The position numbers and the translations under genes are program-made. Positions 20,621 to 26,916 of a DNA stretch of 29,392 nt are shown here, piece after piece. Location of the stretch: the IMG/VR virus record IMGVR_UViG_3300046002_004295, positions 1 to 29,392 of that record; one strand, 5' to 3'. The DNA comes from a virus. A model generated the notes under the pieces. It was not told where the DNA came from. It saw only the letters and a list, made by a program, of their open reading frames with translations, and did no database searches. The first letter of the stretch is position 1; every line of letters begins with the position of its first letter.

Positions 20621-20649
20621 ATTATAGCAAAACGGCATTAAATGGTCAA
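20621..20649 (-). promoter_or_regulatory. Sigma70-type promoter (distal) for the tRNA-Asp operon
   Basis: Minus strand TTGACC (20644-20649), 17 bp, TATAAT (20621-20626) with TTTTGC before the -10. The sequence just downstream is similar to that after the proximal promoter. Confidence 0.9.
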
Positions 20650-20666
20650 GTTAGTACTTTAGTATA

Positions 20667-20684
20667 CCCTACAGCAAGTAGGGT
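20667..20684. repeat. Hairpin CCCTAC/GTAGGG, copy 2
   Basis: CCCTACAGCAAGTAGGG, a 6-bp stem with a 5-base loop, between tRNA-Trp and the distal promoter. It may end the upstream tRNA transcript, though the following T-run is weak. Confidence 0.65.
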
Positions 20685-20690
20685 TATTAT

Positions 20691-20764
20691 TGGCGTACCT
20701 CCAGGGACTCGAACCCCGACGAACAGTTTTGGAGACTGTCATGCTGCCATTACATTAGGGATAC
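20691..20764 (-). tRNA. tRNA-Trp (anticodon CCA)
   Basis: Acceptor GTATCCC/GAGGTAC with one C-A mismatch, anticodon stem ACAGT/ACTGT with loop CTCCAAA, T-loop TTCGAGT, discriminator G, encoded CCA. Confidence 0.95.
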
Positions 20765-20770
20765 ATTATT

Positions 20771-20844
20771 TGGTAGCCTGTAGAGGTAACGATCCTCTGT
20801 CGCTCGATTATCAGTCGAGTGCTCTACCATTGAGCTAACGGGCT
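20771..20844 (-). tRNA. tRNA-Ile (anticodon GAT) with atypical T-loop
   Basis: Acceptor AGCCCGT/ACAGGCT with one C-A mismatch, anticodon stem CTCGA/TCGAG with loop CTGATAA, encoded CCA. The T-loop reads ATCGTTA, with the same swap of residues 54 and 58 as in tRNA-Lys. Confidence 0.93.
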
Positions 20845-20851
20845 AAATTTT

Positions 20852-20926
20852 TGGCGGGTCCTGCAGGAATCGAACCCACACCACTTGGTTCGAAGCCAAG
20901 CATGATATCCATTTCACCAAGGACCC
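20852..20926 (-). tRNA. tRNA-Arg (anticodon TCG)
   Basis: Acceptor GGGTCCT/AGGACCC, anticodon stem CTTGG/CCAAG with loop CTTCGAA, T-loop TTCGATT, discriminator G, encoded CCA. Reads CGN with the TCT copy covering AGR. Confidence 0.97.
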
Positions 20927-20930
20927 TGAT

Positions 20931-21006
20931 TGGTAGGAACGATTGGACTCGAACCAACCACACCCAGATTTTCAGTCTGGTGCTCTACCTGATGAGCTAC
21001 GTTCCC
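20931..21006 (-). tRNA. tRNA-Phe (anticodon GAA)
   Basis: Acceptor GGGAACG/CGTTCCT, anticodon stem CCAGA/TCTGG with loop CTGAAAA, T-loop TTCGAGT, encoded CCA. Confidence 0.97.
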
Positions 21007-21012
21007 ACGACG

Positions 21013-21102
21013 TGGCGGTGTGACTCGGACTCGAACCGAGAACCCGGATTACGCCGAGCGACGGTTTAGCAAACCGCTCCGATACCATTACGGGACCACA
21101 CC
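21013..21102 (-). tRNA. tRNA-Ser (anticodon GCT)
   Basis: Class II tRNA with long variable arm, acceptor GGTGTGG paired to TCACACC, anticodon stem GCGGT/ACCGT with loop TTGCTAA, T-loop TTCGAGT, discriminator G, encoded CCA. Its first 15 bases overlap the 3' end of the sulfotransferase-like gene. Confidence 0.96.
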
Positions 21103-21702
21103 GTTGATCATTTTCAAATACTCTTGTTGTAATTCTTCCCAATTTAAAATTATGTCTTTGTACCGATACGGACTTGGTTGATGTACATGACCAACTTGCA
21201 ATTTGTTGTAGCGTAAATCTAATTTATCAGCAACAAATTTTGCACCTTTATCTATTAGATCTTCATAATAGATGGTTACAACTTTTTTATAACCGGACAA
21301 GATTAAATTACTTGCCCACATCAAATTATTCACTAACTCAATAAATTCTGCTTTATCAAAAACCAGTGGCTCTACAATCTTGTTGCTGTAATCTTTACCA
21401 CTCCATTCATCAACTAGTAGAGCTACGCACATACTCATCAGTTGGGCAAATATATCTCGTCTGAGACTCAGTATTAATGTCACAGTTGATTTATCTAAAT
21501 CTCTAATTTCTATGAGATTATGAAGATGTATCACTGTGTTTTGATCTTTAATACCCTGCTGATATTTTTCTTTGTTGGCTGGGAGCCATATTGCATATGC
21601 GTCAGCTAATCCCCCTTTAGTGCCTATAGGTCCGGTCAACATTTCTAATATGATGTGACTTCCGGTTCTTCCAGGAGAATAAATTACATATATGTTATTC
21701 AT
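21088..21702 (-). CDS. Sulfotransferase-like P-loop protein, 204 aa
   Basis: The start MNNIYVIYSPGRTGSHIILE carries a 5' phosphosulfate-binding-type P-loop (SPGRTGSH) seen in PAPS-dependent sulfotransferases. The segment LSLRRDIFAQLMSM fits the 3'-phosphate-binding Arg/Ser region, and VVTIYYEDLID is also typical. It would transfer sulfate to a sugar or peptide acceptor. The start was moved from an upstream ATG inside tRNA-Ser(TGA). The last five codons run into tRNA-Ser(GCT). It lies between two tRNA-Ser genes, and the acceptor is unknown. Confidence 0.78.
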   Translation of the reverse strand: MNNIYVIYSPGRTGSHIILEMLTGPIGTKGGLADAYAIWLPANKEKYQQGIKDQNTVIHLHNLIEIRDLDKSTVTLILSLRRDIFAQLMSMCVALLVDEWSGKDYSNKIVEPLVFDKAEFIELVNNLMWASNLILSGYKKVVTIYYEDLIDKGAKFVADKLDLRYNKLQVGHVHQPSPYRYKDIILNWEELQQEYLKMINGVVP

Positions 21703-21727
21703 TGTTGTATTTAAAGATTGATATTGT

Positions 21728-21819
21728 TGGCGGAAGACGGAGGAGTCGAACCCCATCCCTGTTAAGAGAACCTGGTTTTCAAGGCCAGTCGCAGGACCAA
21801 CCCCGCTGCATCATCTTCC
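21728..21819 (-). tRNA. tRNA-Ser (anticodon TGA)
   Basis: Class II tRNA with acceptor GGAAGAT/GTCTTCC, an enlarged D-arm, anticodon loop CTTGAAA with a C-A mismatch beside it, long variable arm, T-loop TTCGACT, discriminator G, encoded CCA. Confidence 0.95.
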
Positions 21820-21828
21820 TAAAATATG

Positions 21829-22590
21829 TTAAAGATTTTTAAAAACTTTTTTTATAATTGCACTGCGATCCAGTTTGGAACTGGCACCCAATACAATGAC
21901 TGCGTACTGTTGTTTGTTGTGTTCTACCAGCATGGCCACACACCATCCAGCAAGATTGGTAAATCCAGTCTTGCTCACGTCTACACGGTCAAACTCTGTC
22001 AACAGTGGACGGGATGTGTGAATGAGATTCACAGAGCTGCCACGAGTTCGATCCGACTTTGTTAACTGTACAGTAGACTGTCCGCTGGCTTCTTGTATAA
22101 ACCAATAGCTGGCAGCAATCTGTACCATTTCTACTAGATCCCGTGCAGTGGTCACATTGAACACACCTAGCCCCGAAGGATCTACAAATTTAGTATCTTG
22201 AAGATTCCACATCCGGGCATGTCGATTCATTTCAGACACAAAGGCAGATCGGCCACCAGGATAGTTCTGTGCAATGGTTTCGGCTGCTCCGTTGTCACTG
22301 CTAACCAGCATGGCCAGCAACAACTGTTCTCTGGTGTATCTGCCAGGCGGCAATCGACTACCAGTGTTTTTTCTCAGCACCAACTGCTGTTGAAGATCTC
22401 TGTTGTGATCCAATGCAACCATGGCAGTCATCAACTTGGTCACACTGGCCATTGATCTGATTTGATCACTATTTTGGCTCAGTTCCGTGCGCTGTGCATT
22501 GATGTTGTAGACCAACACAGTGGGCTCACGTGCGTGGGCCGCCGCATTGGATAAGACTGTACAAAAAAACACTGTGGCAAATAGTTTCAT
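21829..22590 (-). CDS. Penicillin-binding protein, D-alanyl-D-alanine endo/carboxypeptidase (S11, PBP7-like), 253 aa
   Basis: Cuts peptide cross-links or terminal D-Ala in peptidoglycan in the periplasm. The signal peptide is MKLFATVFFCTVLSNAAAHA. The three penicilloyl-serine motifs are intact: SVTK at 49-52 (catalytic S49), SDN at 98-100 and KTG at 207-209. The length is short (253, against about 310 for PbpG) because the C-terminal membrane-anchoring region of PBP5-type enzymes is missing, as in PBP7. In a phage it could loosen the wall for release or block superinfection, which is inference. It lies between tRNA-Cys and tRNA-Ser(TGA). Confidence 0.93.
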   Translation of the reverse strand: MKLFATVFFCTVLSNAAAHAREPTVLVYNINAQRTELSQNSDQIRSMASVTKLMTAMVALDHNRDLQQQLVLRKNTGSRLPPGRYTREQLLLAMLVSSDNGAAETIAQNYPGGRSAFVSEMNRHARMWNLQDTKFVDPSGLGVFNVTTARDLVEMVQIAASYWFIQEASGQSTVQLTKSDRTRGSSVNLIHTSRPLLTEFDRVDVSKTGFTNLAGWCVAMLVEHNKQQYAVIVLGASSKLDRSAIIKKVFKNL

Positions 22591-22608
22591 ATCTTTATTT
22601 TGTAAAAT

Positions 22609-22683
22609 TGGAACACAGGACAGGACTCAAACCTGCATGATACGGATTTGCAATCCGTTGCGTAATCATTCCGCCACCTGTGC
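22609..22683 (-). tRNA. tRNA-Cys (anticodon GCA)
   Basis: Acceptor GCACAGG/CCTGTGT, anticodon stem ACGGA/TCCGT with loop TTGCAAA, T-loop TTTGAGT, discriminator T as usual for Cys, encoded CCA. Confidence 0.96.
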
Positions 22684-22714
22684 ATATACGTCAAACACAC
22701 TGTTTCCAATGTGT

Positions 22715-22770
22715 GTATTAAAGCACTCTAAAATACTTAGGCTGCCTGTTCTTAAAGAATGCTTTAATAC
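22715..22770. ncRNA. Structured leader element before tRNA-Cys
   Basis: Arms 22715-22725 (GTATTAAAGCA) and 22760-22770 are perfect complements over 11 bp, with AGG-CTG-CCT inside. A second small hairpin, ACACA...TGTGT, sits at about 22695-22716. Together they occupy the leader between the promoter at 22835-22864 and tRNA-Cys. Confidence 0.55.
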
Positions 22771-22834
22771 GAACTAATTTTTAGTCCCACAAGAGGGATT
22801 CCATCCTAGTCGCCGCCCGTTTGTGCTTGTTTAT

Positions 22835-22864
22835 AGTGTAGCACAGGACCTCGTTTCCTGTCAA
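22835..22864 (-). promoter_or_regulatory. Sigma70-type promoter before tRNA-Cys and the penicillin-binding protein gene
   Basis: Minus strand TTGACA (22859-22864), 18 bp, TACACT (22835-22840) with an extended TGC. About 145 bases of leader separate it from tRNA-Cys. Confidence 0.8.
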
Positions 22865-22875
22865 CACTTTAGGAT

Positions 22876-23037
22876 CTATGCTGGAAGTTGATTCTTGACT
22901 CGCATGCGAGTTTCGAGCATCAACCTAGCACGTTCCAACTTTTCCCGAATCAACTTTTCACGTTGTTCCGGTGTCAGCGTGTGCTCTGTTGTGTACTTTA
23001 CTTCACGCATTCGTTGTTTTAAATCTAATTTCTTCAT
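22876..23037 (-). CDS. Small charged helical protein, 53 aa
   Basis: Frame from ATG to TAG with product starting MKKLDLKQRMREVKYTTEHT, then LTPEQREKLIREKLERARLM and MRVKNQLPA. It is almost entirely helical and rich in Arg, Lys and Glu, so probably a coiled-coil or nucleic-acid-binding adaptor. AAAAGGAAAA precedes the ATG. It lies between the terminator at 23061-23085 and the promoter at 22835-22864, so its own promoter is unclear. Confidence 0.75.
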   Translation of the reverse strand: MKKLDLKQRMREVKYTTEHTLTPEQREKLIREKLERARLMLETRMRVKNQLPA

Positions 23038-23060
23038 TTTTCCTTTTCTAAAAACAAAAA

Positions 23061-23085
23061 ACCCTAGGGTTTTTAATCCTAGGGT
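23061..23085 (-). terminator. Rho-independent terminator after 23113-23253
   Basis: Perfect 8-bp stem ACCCTAGG/CCTAGGGT on the minus strand with a 9-base loop, then TTTTTGTTTTT. It ends the short transcript from the promoter at 23302-23330. Confidence 0.85.
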
Positions 23086-23112
23086 CCTTGGAGTTTGTGT
23101 GTAAACTTTTAT

Positions 23113-23253
23113 TTACGACATGGTCTCCTGGACCCTGGTACCCTCTGGTGTGCGATCATATGACATGCTATTAATTGCCGACCAAATAGAGGGCGCGAAG
23201 CCGGCCTGTTTGGCTGAACAATTTGACATAGAATGTAATACGTTTGTTTGCAT
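23113..23253 (-). CDS. Small protein, 46 aa, single-gene transcription unit
   Basis: Product starts MQTNVLHSMSNCSAKQAGFA and ends RTPEGTRVQETMS; no relative recognised. It has its own promoter (23302-23330) and strong terminator (23061-23085), an isolated unit that suggests a defined role, perhaps an early or host-takeover protein. That is inference. No strong ribosome binding site is seen. Confidence 0.65.
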   Translation of the reverse strand: MQTNVLHSMSNCSAKQAGFAPSIWSAINSMSYDRTPEGTRVQETMS

Positions 23254-23301
23254 TTTTGTTTCTTTAAATTTACATACACCTTTTTATTGGCGCATGTGTG
23301 T

Positions 23302-23330
23302 ATTGTATAGGTTTATTTATACAAGGTCAA
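23302..23330 (-). promoter_or_regulatory. Sigma70-type promoter before 23113-23253
   Basis: Minus strand TTGACC (23325-23330), 17 bp, TACAAT (23302-23307). The start is near 23295, leaving a leader of about 42 bases. Confidence 0.82.
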
Positions 23331-23388
23331 CCACTTGGTTGCTCAAAATACAAATTTTTTTCAAGATATTTGCCTTAATAAGTACACT

Positions 23389-24483
23389 ATGCAACAGGCA
23401 TTCAACGGAGTACACAGCGGCGAGATTTGGAATCAAAGCCAATGTCTAGTACACGAATACAACATCAATAACACAATATATCAAATACTACGCGATACCG
23501 GGTTTAGTGTAACTGACAATCCACGGATATGGAAAAAATCAAACCAAACAGTGATCGTCTGCCTGGTTGACGATATACGAAGTTGTAGTACAGACTATCA
23601 CAGTGACTTGCCCTACTTGTTTGATGCCAATACCACAGTCATAACCGACAACTATATCACTTGTCCCACACAGTACCGTGTGGTAAGATTGCCCGCTAGT
23701 TTCTTGGGAATCTATCACTATGTGCCCAGCAATTACACATGGCGGCCAGAACGAGATTTTTCTTTTGCAGTAAATCGAATTGACCAACGCAGATTTATGC
23801 TGATGTTGGAAATCGGACTCAGAGTACATTTGCACAAAGGCCATGTAAATTTCAACTGTTATCGTCCAGGAAATTCCGTAGTGTCAGACCCTGCTCTTAT
23901 TTCCACAACCCGGGCATTAGAACATTGGAATGACCATTGGAACCAGACCAGCAACGAAGACAAATCAAAATATCAAAAAAGTTATGAATTGCTAACAGCA
24001 CAAATGCCTGTGCGCAATTATGAAATAGAACATGATGAAATTTTTAATCGGTCATATGTTAACATTGTGGCCGAAACCTACAGCAGTGACAACAACATAT
24101 CACTGAGTGAAAAAATATTCAGAGCATTAGTAACACCTGCTCCGTGGACCGTGTCGTCGGGTCGATACACAGTGGCCTATTTAACTAGCTTGGGATTTGA
24201 TACTGTGTCAGATCTAATAGACCACAACCATTACGATAGACTAATAGAAGTGCAAGAGAAGCAACGCATATTTGTATGGAAAAGCCTTGAAACTATTAAA
24301 TCATTGAAGTCTCAAGATCTAGCTCTGCTACAAGACAGATGTCAACGTGCTGCCACACACAATCAAACTGTATTGGCCGTAATGGCTGCTCGGTGGCCCA
24401 ATGACTTTGCTCAGTGGATCAGCATACTTACACAAACGCTAACCAATCCACAGGCGATCGGGCCCATTCAGTATCAAATTTAA
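23389..24483 (+). CDS. GT10-like glycosyltransferase family protein, 364 aa (plus strand)
   Basis: Contains AETYSSDNNISLSEKIFRAL and then VAYLTSLGFDTVSDLID, the same arrangement as in the proteins at 12837-14156 and 25109-26041, with the SEK in the position of the fucosyltransferase TEK motif. The N-terminal part is not recognised. The start MQQAFNGVHSG is preferred; an ATG at 23335 would overlap the opposite promoter. The 3' end overlaps the minus-strand gene 24428-25081 by 56 bases tail to tail. Acceptor and donor are unknown. Confidence 0.72.
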   Translation: MQQAFNGVHSGEIWNQSQCLVHEYNINNTIYQILRDTGFSVTDNPRIWKKSNQTVIVCLVDDIRSCSTDYHSDLPYLFDANTTVITDNYITCPTQYRVVRLPASFLGIYHYVPSNYTWRPERDFSFAVNRIDQRRFMLMLEIGLRVHLHKGHVNFNCYRPGNSVVSDPALISTTRALEHWNDHWNQTSNEDKSKYQKSYELLTAQMPVRNYEIEHDEIFNRSYVNIVAETYSSDNNISLSEKIFRALVTPAPWTVSSGRYTVAYLTSLGFDTVSDLIDHNHYDRLIEVQEKQRIFVWKSLETIKSLKSQDLALLQDRCQRAATHNQTVLAVMAARWPNDFAQWISILTQTLTNPQAIGPIQYQI

Positions 24484-25081
24484 AATTCTTAACTTGTGCG
24501 TCAAGATAATTTTGCATCATTGTCAGTCTGAGATCACTACTGTGCAGATGGTGGCCGGTGCTTTGATCGCCAATTTCTAACCACTCAAGTCCGTAGTCAG
24601 CACCAAACTGTGTGGCAGTAACTAATATTGTTGTGTTGTTGGCATCAAATTGGGTCAGTCTTATCAAGTCTTGATCGTTGTTAATTTGCTGCCAAGTGTT
24701 GTATTGTACAGCGTTCGATGCTGTGCATGTTATAACAACACTGACTGTGGATATTTTGGGATTTAGTTGCAGTGTCATCAGTCGTGTGTCGCCACAATCA
24801 ACTACGTACTGTTCATGTTGTTGGTGTATCAACAAGGGCTTTCGTATGGGCTCTTTGTGTAAATTTTGATAAAAATAGTTGACCCGCAGTAATTTTGCAA
24901 TTTCGTTTTGCAGTCCCGCCGGCCAAGACAACAAATCAGTGCCATACAAATCTAATGCTTGATTTACCACAGAACAAGATCCTTCGAGTGTCTGTACCGG
25001 AGTTAGTTGTGCAATGGGAAATGCTGGATGATAAAACATACAGTATGTTGATCCAAGTGCTGTTTTTATTATATCTGTCAT
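24428..25081 (-). CDS. Hypothetical protein, 217 aa
   Basis: No domain recognised. The start MTDIIKTALGSTYCMFYHPA is chosen over ATGs further upstream because those would overlap the plus-strand gene at 25109. The sequence alternates beta-strand segments (KISTVSVVITCTAS, TTILVTATQFG) and ends WARSPVDWLAFV. It lies between the two plus-strand glycosyltransferase-like genes and overlaps the first by 56 bases, so it may take part in the same pathway. Confidence 0.72.
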   Translation of the reverse strand: MTDIIKTALGSTYCMFYHPAFPIAQLTPVQTLEGSCSVVNQALDLYGTDLLSWPAGLQNEIAKLLRVNYFYQNLHKEPIRKPLLIHQQHEQYVVDCGDTRLMTLQLNPKISTVSVVITCTASNAVQYNTWQQINNDQDLIRLTQFDANNTTILVTATQFGADYGLEWLEIGDQSTGHHLHSSDLRLTMMQNYLDAQVKNFKFDTEWARSPVDWLAFV

Positions 25082-25108
25082 GTTAATATTTACTTGTAAA
25101 TACAGGCC

Positions 25109-26041
25109 ATGATTGAAATACACGGTCCTACTTACACCTACTCTGGCGAGATTCTGTCCAGCCCCGAAATTATTTTGGTTCGTGACCACCACTATAGTCC
25201 CGACGAACACTGTTATCATGTGGAAAAATTATTGGAAAACAGTTCATGTGATCCGCAACAGCATCTGTTGGTATTTGATCATGTGACAGTACAAGAAGGA
25301 TTAACTGAATATCCGTATGTTTGTTTACCTATGTTTTTGGCCCGAGAAAATAAAGAATTTATACATCAAGACATACAACCAGATTGGAGCCGTAAAACAG
25401 CTACATTCAACTTTATGATCAACAAACCCAGATCCAACAGACGTCGATTGTTGGCATTAATCGAACAACATAAATTAACCAATTATTGTCATTCTCTTGC
25501 GTGGAAAACAAATGACATTAATACCATACCTGTAACCAACTATGTCTTTGGCCCCGAAGTTGCGATGGACCAAGGAGTTCGTAACGGTTCATTTAAAAAT
25601 GCACACACCTATAATAAATTGTTGCAGAAAACAGTGTTTGAACCCACTTGTATTTCTTTAATAACTGAACCTGCGTATTATGAAAAAGAAACCATAGTAA
25701 CAGAAAAGACACTGATGGCATTATACGCAGGAACTATTCCAATGTGGGTCGGCGGTTGGCGCATAGCAGATTATATGGCCAGCATGGGATTTGATGTGTT
25801 TGATGATGTTGTTGATCACAGTTACCAAACAGAGTTGGATCCTGGTCGCAGATGTGATCTTGCAGTGGAACTTAATCTTGGATTGCTGACCAACTTTGAT
25901 CTGGCACACCGCAGTCTTAATTTAGTACGTCTACAGCACAATTATGATCTGTTGCAACAAAATGTGTTTTTAAAAGATGTGTTAGAAAAAGCCCGACAGC
26001 GACCAGAGTTGCAGTCAATAGTTGCGCAGGAACTTTTCTAA
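25109..26041 (+). CDS. GT10-like glycosyltransferase family protein, 310 aa (plus strand)
   Basis: The best match of the three to GT10 fucosyltransferases: TEPAYYEKETIVTEKTLMAL, then YAGTIPMWVGGW, which is the G-x-[IV]-P-x-[WY]-x-G stretch that binds the nucleotide sugar, then IADYMASMGFDVFDDVVD. Also FNFMINKPRSNRRRLLALI, the N-R-x-x-R-type segment typical of GT10. About 27 bases separate it from the opposite-strand gene, and its 3' end overlaps the gene at 26015 by 27 bases. Likely uses GDP-fucose or a similar GDP-sugar. Confidence 0.78.
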   Translation: MIEIHGPTYTYSGEILSSPEIILVRDHHYSPDEHCYHVEKLLENSSCDPQQHLLVFDHVTVQEGLTEYPYVCLPMFLARENKEFIHQDIQPDWSRKTATFNFMINKPRSNRRRLLALIEQHKLTNYCHSLAWKTNDINTIPVTNYVFGPEVAMDQGVRNGSFKNAHTYNKLLQKTVFEPTCISLITEPAYYEKETIVTEKTLMALYAGTIPMWVGGWRIADYMASMGFDVFDDVVDHSYQTELDPGRRCDLAVELNLGLLTNFDLAHRSLNLVRLQHNYDLLQQNVFLKDVLEKARQRPELQSIVAQELF

Positions 26042-26380
26042 ATCACCATACAGTTGTGCCATGACTGCTTCACGACTGCCAAACATATAAACACCGGTTG
26101 GAATACGTTTGTCTATTCTAATGTAATACGGACTTTGCAGTTTACGGTCAAGAGTTAACACAATGCGTCGGTTGCCCGGTGTTGGTTTAATTTCTAGTTC
26201 ATAATGTGCCAGATCTAACACACGACTGAATACATAAAATCCATGTTCGGTAAGACGCAGGCCACCAGTCTTGCGAATGTTTGCCCACCAAGTCTTAACA
26301 GCAACTTCAACGGGCTCGGCAAATTCTTCTGGCAGATTGGCCACCAGTGCTTGGGTTAATTTTAGTTTATCACGCACCAC
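26015..26380 (-). CDS. Conserved hypothetical protein, 121 aa
   Basis: Helix-rich N-terminus (EVAVKTWWANIRKTGGLRLT) and a beta-rich C-terminal half ending in SPYYIRIDKRIPTGVYMF. I recall this C-terminal SPYY pattern in T4-like phage proteins of unknown function. It overlaps the next gene upstream by 11 bases and the plus-strand gene by 27 bases. Confidence 0.8.
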   Translation of the reverse strand: MVRDKLKLTQALVANLPEEFAEPVEVAVKTWWANIRKTGGLRLTEHGFYVFSRVLDLAHYELEIKPTPGNRRIVLTLDRKLQSPYYIRIDKRIPTGVYMFGSREAVMAQLYGDLEKFLRNY

Positions 26381-26666
26381 TGGGCTGAACTGTGTCGCCC
26401 TGGGTCAACAATACCACAGTGAACTTGTCGGTCTTGAACTGTGCGTTTAGTTTCTTTGAAAGATTGTGTGCATGGCCGGGATTGGAGAAACTGACTTTCT
26501 TGTACTTGGGCCCAGGGTGTTGCACTAACATGTTGCTGGTTTTGAGATTGATAGGAGAGTTGTTGTAGAACACAGCCCACACTCCTGCTGACGATAAAAC
26601 CTGTTCAGTTTTGTACGTGGTTTTGTTTGTCAGTTCTAGAATAACTTTGGGTTTTGGTCTTGACAT
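26370..26666 (-). CDS. Hypothetical protein, 98 aa
   Basis: Small basic protein: VFYNNSPINLKTSNMLVQHP, then GPKYKKVSFSNPGHAHNLSK. No domain recognised, and probably a nucleic-acid-binding or structural helper given the charge. AGGAG lies about 9 bases before the ATG. Confidence 0.78.
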   Translation of the reverse strand: MSRPKPKVILELTNKTTYKTEQVLSSAGVWAVFYNNSPINLKTSNMLVQHPGPKYKKVSFSNPGHAHNLSKKLNAQFKTDKFTVVLLTQGDTVQPSGA

Positions 26667-26709
26667 TCATTAAACTCCTACATTTATTTATGACAAATAT
26701 AGGGACTTT

Positions 26710-26916
26710 TTAAAATGCTCCGCCCTTCATTTCCACTGTGATTTCGCTTTCTTGTGCGGCATTTACAGCAGATTCTCTTGCAGCCTGTAGTGCGATCAAC
26801 AGCCTGGTAAGGTCAGCATGCAGGTCCTTGGCATCTTTAATGGGCATGGTAAAGTCTCTGGCACCACGTGCTTCAAAGCCTTGAAGGCGTTCAATAAATT
26901 TTTGTATGTGTATCAT
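26710..26916 (-). CDS. Small helical protein, 68 aa
   Basis: Almost entirely helical, with LHADLTRLLIALQAARESAV as a likely coiled coil. The start MIHIQKF is chosen because its ATG overlaps the TGA of the MazG-like gene (ATGA). Unknown function. Confidence 0.8.
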   Translation of the reverse strand: MIHIQKFIERLQGFEARGARDFTMPIKDAKDLHADLTRLLIALQAARESAVNAAQESEITVEMKGGAF

